The notes below the pieces were generated by a model. It saw only the letters and a list, made by a program, of their open reading frames with translations. It was not told the origin of the DNA and did not search any database. DNA of 64,000 nt, taken from NCBI GenBank assembly GCA_019914945.1, contig JAAWWQ010000018.1, forward strand, positions 1 through 64,000, written 5' to 3'. Each line of letters begins with the position of its first letter. Position 1 is the first letter of the stretch. This document shows positions 46,173-57,579 of the stretch, piece after piece. Made by a program: the position numbers and the translations under genes. The DNA is from Typha latifolia (lineage: Eukaryota > Streptophyta > Magnoliopsida > Poales > Typhaceae).

Positions 46173-48261
46173 TGATAAGTTGGACTTCAGAAGTGATCTC
46201 GAGCAACAGTTCCTTTAGGTGTTTTATTTCATGTTTTTGATGTTAATTCCATTCTAATAAGTTTTCTATAAGTCGCGCGTTCGAACCGCGGGCGAGTGGG
46301 ATTGAGCGCGGTTTTGAGCAGGGTAGTGAAATGTGAGTGAAGAGAATGTATCATGCGTGTGAAACGCGGTGCGTTCGAGGCATCAACCTTTACTCGTGTT
46401 ACGCAAATACGGGGCGCGTTCGATGTGCGTTGACATGCACACTCGCGTTTGCAAATCCGGAAGAGCGACCTCGGTGCGTTCGAACGCGGTCCCGAATTCT
46501 TCGGACTGCAAGGGGACTCAAATCTTTGAGTTCAGCTTCACTGAGACGGATAGCCAAGCGAGGTGAGGTGAATCGCGGGTGGAGCAATACTACGATGCTG
46601 GCGAACGACCAAAGATTGGGTCAAATTCCTTCCATGATGATGGACGTTAACATGGAGGAGAAATGCTCATCTCTAGCATGTGTATTGCCCCAGGCGGTTC
46701 TTAGGCACTCCCCACCATCTTCCCGTGCTGTAGTGAGCTGCGGCGTGACAGTTGAGAGCTTGGACAGGCTTATAATCGAGAAAGCATTCTCAGGCCAGAT
46801 CAGACTCACTAGCCCGGCCAAAGCCGCATGAAGCCTGGCGCTCGCCGCAAAGGCCGGCAGGAGGTGGGGTGGATCAGTGGTGTTCGTTCGAGCTCCAGCC
46901 GTACTTGACAATCCAGCCAAGACCAATTTTGGAGCCAAAGTTGGAGTTTACCAAGTACTAAATTTAAATCTTGAGTGCTACAACAAGAATCGATCCAGTA
47001 GCTTACCGGTTGGGAACCTACTGAAGGGAACTGATACATCAGGTCTTCCATGTCAAGCAATGAAGATTTGAATCGGGCCTATTTCCATGTGTTGAGTTGA
47101 CCTTACCCAAACTAATGGAGGAGGATGGCCCCACTTGCTTGAGGCAGGAGTCAGAAATGAAGCATGAAACTGTGTGGGATCAGTGAGGTAGAAGTGCTAT
47201 TGAGTATTTGATGCAAAAATCTCTTGTAAAGTCACGAGTAAATTCAGTCTATCATCAGTTAACTTTTCCAGCACTAACAGGCTGGACAGGGTGAAGCCCA
47301 CGATCGTTGATGATTGGACTTACGGCGTGCGTCCAAGAGCATGATTGCTTTAAGGGTGTTTTTATTTCATGTTTTAGTGTTTAATTTCCATTAAAATAAG
47401 TTTTTTTTTTGTCGTTGAGCCCATGTGGTGGAGTGAGTTGCGAGCGGGGTTGACGGGGTTGTGAATGTGTTGAGAATGTCTTGTGCGTTCGAGCGTCCCA
47501 GCGTTCGAGCGCACTATGAAGCCGCCAACGTTCCTTTAAATACCGTGTTAGCAGATTGATGCCAGTTGACACCTGCATCGCGTTTGCAAATCGGAAGAAG
47601 CGAACTGATTAAATTCGAGCCATGGTCGGGCGAGTTGAGCATGATGGCGAAAGGAAATTGTGTTTTTAAGGTTAATTTGAGTTGTTGGTCTTTAAAAAGG
47701 ATGTAGTGCAGGCAGCAAATTGATTATTGATTATTAAGTTAATTTGCCTTGCCTCCTGTCTTCTTCGCTCCCGTTCTCTCAATCCAGGCGTATGCCTCCC
47801 TCGTAGGCTGTCATCTAGTTCCCTTAGGGTGGCCCTCTTCTCCACCCTTCGTCCAGTATCCCACTTGCCACCAATCTCTTCCATCAGCACAGCCTTCCAC
47901 CATCCTTTTCCCGGTGCCACCACATTAACGCCGATTCCTCCTGCTTCATCATTACCTAGGATGTTTTCCTCCACGGGTCAAATATGAAGGCTATCCCCTA
48001 ATGTTAGATCACTAATCGGACGGTATCTCAGATCCACCACTCCAGTTCTGCTTAAACTGATTTATTGGAAAGCTGTTTTCAGGGCGACAACATATCAAAT
48101 TTCTACATCGATCCAACGGCGAGTGTTTGGGATCTTATTTCAAATTTCCGTGCCAGATCCTAGTCCAGATCAAGGAGTCGAAGGGTGACCCTTTACCACC
48201 ACAAAAGCGTGGTAAACATCAAAACTCAGAACTCCCTTAGCCGGAGAGGTGTGATGTATCA
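46173..48261 (+). mobile_element. H5: Fam-H deletion product (partial LTR, integrase piece, LTR)
   Basis: 2.09 kb with flanks sharing ATCT(T) (46169-46173 and 48262-48266), a likely TSD. The 5' LTR is kept only to about 46490. There, inside the GCGTTCGAACGCGGTC motif, it jumps to integrase coding sequence (EFFGLQG, KDWVKFLP frames, 46490-46640). Integrase C-terminal sequence follows, then a complete 3' LTR (47308-48261) starting TGATGATTGGAC and ending TGATGTATCA. It splits a Fam-G RT gene on the other strand. Confidence 0.8.
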
Positions 48262-48490
48262 ATCTTTAGTGTTTTGCCTTCAATAAATTTAGCACATCAC
48301 TCCAATACCTTAAATGTCCAATTTAGTCATATACATACACCAAATAAAAAACCGGAGCCATGACACTTCACAAGAGAGGCCAAAATATATTCATAAGAGG
48401 CTTTTGAAGTTAGCTGAACATTGGTGAATTAAAAGGCATCACTGAACTGTAATACGATGCAGGTCCGAAATGTAGTTTTGCGTGAATCGA
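48262..48490 (-). pseudogene. Fam-G RT fragment continuing G-b
   Basis: Matches 1480-1720 of the first copy: CAATAAATTTAGCACATC, ACAAGAGAGGCCAAAATATA and AAAAGGCATCAC. It restores to the RT cut at 46172 when H5 is removed. It ends at about 48490 by joining Fam-G U3 sequence. Confidence 0.75.
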
Positions 48491-48657
48491 TGCAAGCGTT
48501 AGAACTCACCTGAACCTCGTTCGAACACCAATCTTAGTTCTTGTATTCTGAGCGTGCAGTGTTGCAAGGGCGTTCCCGAGCAGCGACCTCTACGTTGAAT
48601 GTCGTCTACAAAGATTTTATTTATCAAAATAAGCTTTAATATAATAAAAAAGATCCT
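48491..48657 (-). repeat. Fam-G LTR U3 start, fragment
   Basis: Contains CGTTCGAACACC and GCGTTCCCG motifs, ATTTATCAAAATAAG, and the LTR start as AAAAAGATCCTAACTAA. It is directly joined to Fam-G RT on its left, so everything between was deleted. Confidence 0.65.
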
Positions 48658-49427
48658 AACTAAGTGTATTGCAAATATTGGATTAGATGAAAAATTATGA
48701 GATTAGATTGGTTTTATTACGTACTTATCATTACATTTTTGAATTCACATCCTTCTCAAATTTGAGCCCAGTATCTTGGTCTAAGTTCCGATGGTGGTGT
48801 TCGGCGGTGGAGAAGATTTCAGGTTGTAGGTATGTAATGGAGGGTGGATGGGGAGAAGATGGTTTGCATGATAAGGAGAAAAACGGAAGGTGTGAGGAGT
48901 AGGTGATGGCGGTGAGGTTGGAGATATGAAGGTGAGAATTGGCGATGGTGGCTTGCAGTGAGATTAGCGGTGTATAATGGCATTGGTGTTGGCAGATGGT
49001 GGTCATGGGCAGGTGTGGCCTATTGATGGATGGACATAGCAGGGGTGTAGACAAGAGGGAAGGGAGGAGGTGATCGGTGCTAAGGGAAGGCAATGTGAAA
49101 TGGTAGCCACTCGGCTGAGGTTGAATGTGTAGAGAAGGAAGTCAGTCGAAGAAGAGAAGAAAGAGGGAAGAGACTGGAATAATTCAATCTCAAATATGAC
49201 CTAACATAGTTTACTCACTCTTACTCTCTGTGGAGGCTAACTAATTAACCGTAAATACTTAAACCAAGTTGGAAACAACAAATTAAACATTGAAATCATA
49301 AACAAAAACTAGACTAAATATTGAAATAGTAATTACAATTAAGCATCCAAACGAATGATCTATAGGTGTCTTCTATAGAACAATGTGAGTCTGGTATGAT
49401 GTTCTTTGATTCATATCATTCCAATTT
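48658..49427 (-). repeat. Fam-K LTR-like block, inverted
   Basis: The minus strand starts TGATATGAATCAAAG (49427). It has the same layout as Fam-H/G LTRs (TTAATTAGTTAGCCTCC before the U3/R boundary, CT-rich and then CCACCATC-rich U5) but no TTCGAA cluster. No internal region is seen. I name it as a relative of Fam-H/G with moderate confidence. Confidence 0.45.
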
Positions 49428-49469
49428 GGAAGTTAAGTCTATTCTGAATCATTGAGTTTAAGAGGTCCA

Positions 49470-52273
49470 GAGATTTTATAAACAACCCAAGAAGGATTTA
49501 AAAATAAATATTAAAATACTAAAAATAGTGGCCTCGTGCCAGTGCAAACTACATGAGTATAAAACTGTGGTAAGTTACATGCCACCTCAGGCCGCACCAC
49601 CAACAGAACATGACCCCAGCTCAACAGTGGCTGGGCCACAAACACCCACCTCTCTCTCTCTCTCTCGGCCACCCTCTCACTCCTCCATCTCTATTCTCTC
49701 CTCCTTTCTCCATTGCCTGACACCTTCCACTGGACCGCGCAGCCCGCCGGTGGGCCTCTCCTCCCATCCACCTTTCCTTCTCTCTCTCTCTCTCTTTCTT
49801 GCCTTGAGCTCGGGCCGCCATAGTCAAACGGCGTGTGACCAAATGGCTGGGCGCGGGTTCGCCCTCCCGTCGGCTGGGTTGCCTCATCCTATCTCTTCTT
49901 CTTAACCTTCTCCTGCTTTTTCTTCTTCTTCTTCTTCTTTTCTTTCTTCTTCTTTCTTCTTTCTTTCTTTTCTCTTCTGAAACACGCTCTTTCTTTTACG
50001 CAGTCTTTTTAGGAGCCAGTATTGTGATTTTCTTTTAATTATTTATTTATTTTATTGATCTCGTGTTATTGATTTAGGTTTTTCATGGCAGTATTCATTC
50101 AAATAGATTTATTAGACATTAATTATTTTAATAAATAATATATATTTATCAATATAATTAGTATTAATTATAATTTATAATCGATGATTAGTAAGTATAA
50201 TATAGTAATACTCATATATTATTATATAATATATTAGATTAATATACTAAATTTACAGAAATTGTTATAATTATCAAATTTATATACTAATATTATTTAT
50301 GAGATATTTTAAATAATTCTAATAATTTATTATATATTATTATTTTGTAACAAATAAATAATGAAACATATGTGTTATTTATTATTTTACTAAAGTAATA
50401 AACTCATATTTACAATTAATCAGATATAATTTAATTAATTGGAAGTTATTATCTATACTATAATTTTATTTATAATTAAAAATCTAGCTAGTTATAAGTA
50501 AGTAGAAAGTTACAAAAATCTAATGAATCATTATATTTTACATTAAGTTTAATTAGATGAATGACTAACTTCTTTGTAATAATTCAGTTAAGACCCACCA
50601 TTCAGACCGCGTGGGACTTGGCTCTGGGCTGGTCATTGCCACGACAACGTGAGCAGTGGTTGTTTGATGTTGCCAGTGGTGATGAGTAGTCTTTACATCC
50701 ACATGGCGCCTTTCTCAAATTAGGTTATCTTATATATTATGTACATGCATGTTTGCCTTCATGTAGTTATATGACTTTGTCTGGAATGTTCACAGTCTGA
50801 GCATGTTACATTATGCATCTAGTGGTTGATGCAGGATGAGCATTAGTGATATATATATAGATGATGAAGGAGATGATTATATTATTACTAAACATTGCTC
50901 TATCTGGGTTGATCATAACGCAGTATGCACATGTAATAGATTAGCATAGTATGCATGTATTGACTACGTGATCGGAACTATATTTTATTATTTTTCAGAT
51001 TCCTATTTTATCTAAATTACTGTTATGCATTGACTTGGTATATTCTTTGGATATATGCGTATGAGTCTATCATTGGAAATCATGAAATGTGATTGATAGG
51101 ATAGTTGATAGAAAGCTGGATAAAAGAGTTTTACAAGTGGGCGCAGGAGCAGGATCATGTGAGTGGATGATTGATCGCTCGGCATGTGTAGTCTGCCTTT
51201 TTTCCCATAGGAGGTCGTTAGTTTGTGTGCCAGACATTTGGACATAATGGTTTGCAGAAGCATATGTGGCGAGGATTGCAGATTTCTATCAGCGGAAAGC
51301 CAGTGCGGATTGGATGTGAACCTGCACCCAGCAAGATGAGGGTGTGGTTATATTTGAGATACTCACTTGTGGATGCGAGTATGCCGGAGCCTTTGAAATG
51401 ATGTTGAGGCAAGGTACCTAAGTGGGCAAATGCACAGTGGTCTAAGCCAGAGTGACATATAAGTGACAGTGACAAATGAATGCCCCAGGCATAGATTTAT
51501 TCTCATTTGAATACTAATTATCAAATTGTCAATTTACATCATATATATTTACATTGATATCATAAACGTGGTGGGAGCAAGCAGGCATCGCTGTAATATG
51601 TTGAGAGAGTCATGATGATACTATGGTACCAGGGTGTTCCTTATTGTCGATGATTATATGTTTTTATAGGTTATGACATGTTATCTATATTTTAATTATA
51701 TATTAACCCAAAGTTTACATTAATACCATTCCTGTTTGGTATGTACTAGTTCATATTATCAATACATGATTTACTCTTTGTTTGGCTTCATTGATTGGGG
51801 GTAGCTCTATTCATTGAGCTTTTAGCTGGTGAACTCTCTTTATTTTCTCCTTTCCAAAAACCCGGAGTGAATGGGTGGCAGGATAGTCCCTTAGGGTCTT
51901 GCTAGAGGGTGAAGTAGTGTGGTTAGTGTTATCATAGATGTGTTATCTTATTTGATGTATTAGTGTTGTATCATTAAAAGTGTCTGTCTTAACATATTTA
52001 GCAGTAGCTTTGGCATATAATTATGTATCTTTTTACCATTGTGTATATGTTGGGTGAAAAGCTCTTGATGATGTGTGTGGCTATGTGGGGCCCAAGTAGG
52101 GTTATCATTCTTATTGGCAGTTAGGCTTGTGTTTCTCTTGGTTTTAGATGTTGTGGTTAAATTACTAGTGTTTATAGATTTATTTGATTATGTGTTAACC
52201 AAATGTCGAGGGTGTACATGATTCCATATGGGCTTGTGCCATTCATACATGTTTAGGGTTGCGGGGGTGTTTT
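49470..52273 (+). repeat. Tekay-like 5' LTR (type T2), copy 3
   Basis: About 2.8 kb. GCCACAAACACCCACC and (CT)n tracts (49648-49670, 49778-49796), a (TTC)n tract at 49918-49975, an AT-rich block, and 51025-51120 nearly identical to the copy at 36130-36230. It ends near GCGGGGGTGTTTTAG. Tekay-type gag and pol follow in the same orientation, which identifies it as the 5' LTR of that element. The primer site is not recognisable. Confidence 0.65.
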
Positions 52274-52599
52274 AGAGTGGGTGATGTGTCAGGCTTGGGT
52301 TTATTAAGTATAAAATATACGCCAAGAGAGCATTTGTACATTCATCACCTTGAGTCTCTGAAATCACTGCGGGTCTTGGTTACGCAAGAGTCATTTGGGA
52401 GATTTTGCTGATGCCATCAGTTGATGGGTGCACCAGCCCCATACCCATGAAAAGATGCCACCACCATTCTGGAGGTTGCAGTCTGGGTGCAGCCTCCCTT
52501 GCTTTCAGCCACTCTGAACTCAGAAAGAGTTCTCACAGCCAGTGAAGGCGCGTCTATTAGCGCCTCTGGATCCAGAAAAAGACTTATTGGAAATCCTTG

Positions 52600-53100
52600 A
52601 GGTAGAGGTATATTAGCGGAAGGTGAAAGCCACAAGGGTAAAGCATACATGTAAAGTTTATGTAGCGTTAAACCCCAGTTTGTTAGGGTGTTTGATCCAC
52701 TGAGGCTAGTGGTTATCGGACATAGAGAAAATGTTGATTCTCAGGATCGCAATGATTGCTTGAAGGTAGCCTTTGCCTTTTATGCTGGTGATGGAACAAT
52801 GTGGTGGAAAGCCACGAGAAATTGATAAAATAAGGATGGGGGCGATCATCCACTTGAGTTATTTCTTGATGCCTTTGATCAAAACAATTTCAGCTGAAAG
52901 GAAAGGAAGATGGAAGATGAATTCTTGCATTTGCGGTAGGTCTATGACGGTGGCGAATACGAGGTTGATTACAATGCTTTGGCAGTTTTTACCCCATCAA
53001 GTTCCAAATGGAGCTTGAGCTGGCTAACTTCAAAATGGCTCAGGAGTATACTATATCAGAGTTTGAGCGCGGGCCTGCGTCACCCTCGATGCAGATTGGA
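52600..53100 (+). pseudogene. Tekay-like Gag
   Basis: Broken frames give FVRVFDPLRLVVIGHREN then CLKVAFAFYAGDGTMWWKAT (52690-52815), the DP--W---E and F-L-G-A--WW-A block of chromoviral Gag. ELELANFKMAQEYTISEFER (about 53007-53070) is the C-terminal half of the capsid domain. No zinc knuckle is visible. Confidence 0.75.
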
Positions 53101-53300
53101 GAGGGCTACTGTAACTTAGGAGTGGGGGAGTTAGTTTTTAGATAGGAAGTTCAACGTAGATCTTTTACCTGAGCTGATTTTGATGTTATCTTGTTTGGGA
53201 TGGATTGATTAGCTGCATATCATGCTAATATAGATTGCTATTGAGGAAATTGTGATGAATTGTGGGCGAGAATATAGGTGAGGCAATAATCGGCAACCCT
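53100..53300 (+). pseudogene. Tekay-like aspartic protease, C-terminal part
   Basis: One frame gives DFDVILFGMD, a stop, then LAAYHANIDCY (53177-53245). This is the FDVILGMDWLAAYHANIDC signature of Tekay/Del proteases with a one-residue insertion and a Trp-to-stop change (TGG to TGA). The catalytic DSG lies in the missing or unreadable upstream part. Confidence 0.85.
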
Positions 53301-53559
53301 ATGGAGATAATCTCTTTGCATTTGGCTTGTGGTTATTAAGAGAGGATGCTCATGTGTTTCAGCTAGCCTATCAGGAATATTGATAAGCAGATCAATTAAA
53401 TATCAGGGTTGTTGAGAATTTCCTAATGTTTCCGGATACAGTCTTACAAGTTACCATAGGATAGGGAGTAAGCTTTCAGTGTTTACTTTTTGATATTTCA
53501 CCTATTTTAAAACACATTTTACCAAAATTACTTTTTAATAAGAATTGAAAGAACTTAAA

Positions 53560-54390
53560 GTGCAGATTGGAAGAACTACTACAGAGAAGGCTTTATAAGA
53601 CCTAATTAATCTTTCTCAACTTAAGGAATCTTTGGTTATTTTGTTAAGAAGAAGGATGAAAATTTACTCAAACATGTATAGCACAGACTAGGCAATGGAG
53701 CCAGTGATACGGCTAAATAAATATCCTCTACCTGCGCATTGGTGGATTTGTTTGATCGGTTAAGGAACTATGGTATTCTAAGCATCAGACGCAAAGTTGA
53801 TTCCTTCGGTTAAAAGTAGTAGGAGATATTTCTAAGCGCTTTTAAGTACTAGATGGACACCTGAGTTTTAGTCCTTGCCCATTTGGATTAGCCAACCACT
53901 CAGTTATTTTCATGGATGCAGTGAATGAGTTTTCCATTCTTATTTGAGATCCAGTTTGTAGCCAGTTTCATTGATGATATACTGTGCTACGTAACTAGTG
54001 AGGAAGAGAACATGAGTATCACTTGAGGTTTCATTCTACTAGATCTTGAGAAAAAGAGTTATTGCCAATTTTCAAAATGTGAAGTTCTGGCTAGATTGAG
54101 TGGAGTCTTCCCTTGGTTTGTGCCAATATCACAAGAAGGATCAATTGTGGATCAGTCCAAAATAGATGTTGTGCGCAGTGGAGTCCAAACCGCTTCAATA
54201 TCACACAAAGTCGTGAGTTTTTCCATAACTGTTAGAAGTATTATCTTGAAGTAAACTTGATGCAGTGATATTATACGGAGGTTTGTGAAGGATATGCAGG
54301 CTACTGTACTCTTACCGGGTGTGAAAAGAATCTTCAAAAGTTTGAGTGGAATAAGAAGAGTGTGAAAATAGTTTTCAAAATTAAAGAAGA
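53560..54390 (+). pseudogene. Tekay-like reverse transcriptase
   Basis: Recognisable in three frames: FVKKKDEN (53638-53661), RLNKYPLPAHWW (53710-53745), CPFGLANHSVIFMDAVNEF (53878-53935), IDDILC-like (53971-53990), FSKCEVL (54072-54090) and SQEGSIVDQSK (54132-54160). The order and spacing are those of chromoviral RT. Stops are present throughout. Confidence 0.85.
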
Positions 54391-54667
54391 TTGACTTGTG
54401 CACCCCATTCTAATTGTTGCCAATTGAATGGGATTTTAAGATGTATTGTGTGGCTATATGTGAAGAAAGGTTAGGTTGGATTTTGAATGAATAAACGTGG
54501 TAGCATCTAAGTGAGTTCTTAAGAATTGTAGAGCAGAATTGTGTCTCTCATGATTTAGTTAGCTGCTGCAAGTGTTTTCTTTAAAATTTGGCGGCACTAT
54601 CTGCATGCAGAGGGAAAAGTGTGAAATTTTTATAGATCTTAAAGTCCTTAAATATTTGTTTTACTTG
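54391..54667 (+). pseudogene. Tekay-like RNase H, first part
   Basis: LLPIEWDFKMYCVAICEE then LGWIL, SHDLVSCCKCFL, NLAALSACREKCEIF and DLKVLKYLF lead to 54660. They match the chromoviral block EL-AVV-ALK-WRHYL-G-KCEIFTDHKSLKYLF. It is cut at 54667 by the Fam-F LTR and resumes at 55632. Confidence 0.8.
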
Positions 54668-55631
54668 TGTTGGGTTTCTTGTTACTTAAATTATTGTACA
54701 AATATTAAATTATTTTCATGTATGAGCTTTGCAAGTCTAGAATATCTCTAGGTTTGGAAGAATTGCTGAATTATTGGAGAAAAGCTAGGCTGGGTTTCAC
54801 ACCGTTCACAAACGCGTTCGAACGCGGAGTGCCCTAAGTTCACCTGGGAGCGGAGTGTGATTCCACGGCGTTCGAAGCGATGCTGCGTTCACCGCAGGAG
54901 CCGAGCTGACCCGGCATTCACAAGCGTTGAGCGGGCTATTCTGCGTTACAGACCGAAGAACTCTGCGTTCCCGTCGTTGAGAGCGCCTTTGAAGAATTCA
55001 AACGGTTGTCCGCGTTGAGCGCGCCGGGCCGAACCAGACGCTTTGTGGTTCAAGTATACCGACCGAGCGCTTTTCAGTTAAGTCACAGATTCGAGCACTT
55101 TGGTAGCGTTCGAACGCACTAACAAAGTTTGATAAGAATTGGACTTTCGTGAGTGGGTTAGTTCAGTTTGGCTCTGTCTTGGGGATGTATATATCTCAAG
55201 GATTATGATGCCCTATCTTTAATTGTTGAAGAAGCATTATTGAGACTTCTTGAGGCTACATCGGTTCTTCAGCAACAGTTCCACTCATCTACAAATCTTA
55301 ATCTTTAGAGTCTTAAGGGCTATCAGTGAAGTCCAATCGAAGGGTTAAAGTTGGACTTCAATCTACAGAGAAACGGTGAATCTCATGGGTTAGCAGAGCC
55401 AAGGCAGAAGGAACAAAGTCGTTTGGATTGGCCGGGTTGTTTGTGAGTCAGTCTTGCTGCCACTATTCTGGTGATTAGTTTTTGATCCCCAGTTTGATTG
55501 GTAGTTTTTCAGTTTGGGTTTTCCGTTAAAATCTTGTGATTCATCTTGCTTTGGTTAACATTTCTACGGACTTTTGCAACTGACAGTGATATGTTCTAAT
55601 GTTTAGATACATACTTGTCTAGGGGTTTTCA
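54668..55631 (+). repeat. Fam-F solo LTR, copy 2, with target-site duplication
   Basis: 964 bp, TGTTGGG start and TTTTCA end. ACTTG (54663-54667) and ACTCG (55632-55636) flank it as a 5-bp TSD with one change, and the RNase H reading continues across. U3 carries GCGTTCGAACGCGG (about 54813), GCGTTCGAAGCG and GCGTTCGAACGCAC (about 55107). TATA-like GTATATATC lies at about 55187. No coding sequence is present, so the family is uncertain; the layout suggests Ty1/copia. Confidence 0.8.
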
Positions 55632-55810
55632 ACTCGAAAGAACTTAATTTGCGGCAAAAGTGGTTGGAATTAGTGAAGGATTCTGAATTTGGCATATAAT
55701 TATCTGTCCCACGTAAATATATTCATTATTTCTTGGATGCCTTAAGTGAGTGACTAGGAGTCTAGCATTTTTGGTACCCAACAAACTATGATGCTTAAGG
55801 ATCTATAAGT
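55632..55810 (+). pseudogene. Tekay-like RNase H, C-terminal part
   Basis: KELNLRQKWLELVKDSEFGI (55639-55698), then a decayed PRKYIHYFLDALSE, equals the chromoviral KELN-RQRRWLEL-KDY---I-YHPGKANVVADALSR. It continues the domain cut at 54667. Fam-H sequence starts at 55811. Confidence 0.85.
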
Positions 55811-56990
55811 GATACGGTCGGGACTTCACCGATGGGATGGGTGAGTCTAATAGATGGTTGGAGGATGTAAGGATAGGTTTGCAGCTAAAATGAAGGTGTT
55901 GGCTAGACATCAAGGAGGAAGAAAGAGTGAAGGCTGGCAGTGGAGGACACCAGTAATAAATCCTCACACACCCCTATTTCAGGAGACAGCTGCTCCAAAG
56001 ACCTTACAGGGTGACGGTGTAGTCAAATGCGGTGAAAATCTTCGTTTGACACCGGGTCCACCTAACTTCACATTGACAAGGCTCCTTAGGAAGGTGGGCT
56101 GGTGAATCCATGGAAGGATTGACAATGATTAGGAATGCTTTCCCAGCTGAAACAGAATACTATTTGAGTGTGTGTGGAATTGAAGGCAAGGTCAAACTTT
56201 CACATTGGACCTTTATCCATTAGCGCGCCCCAAGTGCAGGCAGTATTCCCCGAGGTTTATTGGCAGAAGCTTGGGGCACAATGACATTTGATTTCCCTAT
56301 GACCTCACATTGACATTTGGAGAATGACCAAAAGGCTTCTATTTGGATGGAAGTCATTATTTGCTTTGAACTTAAGCAGAGGGCTAGGGAGCTTTCTCTT
56401 CTTTCTCAGCTCCCACCTTTCCTTTTCTTCTCAGATGCGGAAGTATTATGGATGTGATCTGGTCCGACTCATCCAGGAGGCTAGGAGAGAAACCCATGAA
56501 ATACCCAGAGCACAAGGGCGGCAGGTTGTGCTGGCATGGGCGGATCATAGTACAGGATTGAAGCTGGGGCAACAGTGGCACCTTCATGACCATTACTATA
56601 GTAGGCCATAGAGGGTCTTGCGTACCTACAAGCGGCTGGCCACGCGTGGCCACTGGACACGCATTAAGTGGATGATGAGAGAAATATCCAGTAAATGCAA
56701 ATTTGCCAACAAGTCAAGTCGGACAACTCAAACCCCAGCAGGTTGGTAACCCGGTAAACAGCACACCACAGCAGTATGCCATGTCCTCAAATGCGTGGGT
56801 TCTTGTGCAAAAAAGGGTGACTAGAACATTCCCTTAAGATCTGAATTTATAGCGAAAATGATCCACAACAGCAGTGAAACTATTGGGCGGATGTTCCCTA
56901 TAGTCAAAAGGTTTTCAAAGCCAAGTGTGGTAGTTAAGTACTTCTGGAGTCTTTAACTTTAATACTTATACGGTTGTTGAGTCAGGCTTC
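55811..56990 (+). mobile_element. H6: Fam-H deletion product (LTR tip, protease, integrase N-terminus)
   Basis: Starts as a Fam-H LTR (TGATACGGTCGGGACTTCACCGATG). At the shared bases CACCGATGGGA it jumps into the Gag/PR spacer (GATGGGTGAGTCTAATAGATGG, as at H3 21230). Protease follows (APKTLQGDGVV, FTLTRLLRKVGW, MTFDFP; 55985-56310). RT-RNase H are missing: by about 56340-56420 it is in RNase H-end sequence (SSFSAPTFPFL, as LSAP-F-P) and then the integrase zinc domain (to about 56720). The PR/IN join is the same as in H2. The end is eroded. Confidence 0.75.
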
Positions 56991-56994
56991 TAGT

Positions 56995-57575
56995 TGGTTA
57001 GTAAATCGCGTGGGTGACATGGTGGTGGTGTGGGTGAGTGGATGTTAGGGTTATGGATGGGTATGGAGATGAGGGAATGGTTGGAAGTGATGAGAGGCCC
57101 AGGAAGGAACAAGTGGTCCAAGATCCCAAGAGAGGGTGACTGACAGTCGAGGAGGTAAGAAGCGGAGAGAAACCTTGCCAACGGTAAGATCTGGAGATGA
57201 AGAGGAGGAGGTGGGAACATAGATCATAAGGGAAAAAATTTAATATTCCAATGGATCTCGAATTTGGCTACATCCACATATATATAGAGGCAACAAGTCC
57301 TAAAACAATGACATAACCATTGAAGATTCCACTGATCGCGTTCCAGCATGCAGTTATGTTGAACGCGCACAAAGCATTCTCTTTGTGTGTCAGTCGTGCG
57401 GGCGTTCGAGCGTGCCATGCATTAGGCAGCGCATTACATGTTCCTTATTATTGTAGACCTAAGAGGAGGCATTAAAGGGCGTTGGCTTGCGACCTATCTA
57501 CATTCAATCTGACTTAGATTTTATTGTAAATAAATACTTCAATACAATAAGAAAAGGTCTAACTGATTATTATTT
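56995..57575 (-). repeat. Fam-G 3' LTR, inverted
   Basis: The LTR start on the minus strand is the reverse complement of AATAAGAAAAGGTCTAACTG (about 57548-57567). U3 has GCGTTCGAGCGTGCC (about 57400). ACATATATATAGAGG lies near the TATA position (57275), and GGATCTCGAATTTGGC and CCAAGATCCCAAGAG follow. It lies downstream of same-strand Fam-G pol. A purine-rich GGTGGGGGAAGGTAAATAAT on the minus strand just outside the LTR is a likely polypurine tract. Confidence 0.75.
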
Positions 57576-57579
57576 ACCT

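Noticed and set aside
46337..46831. 164-codon plus-strand frame
   Set aside because: Crosses the LTR/integrase break of H5; it has no domain of its own.
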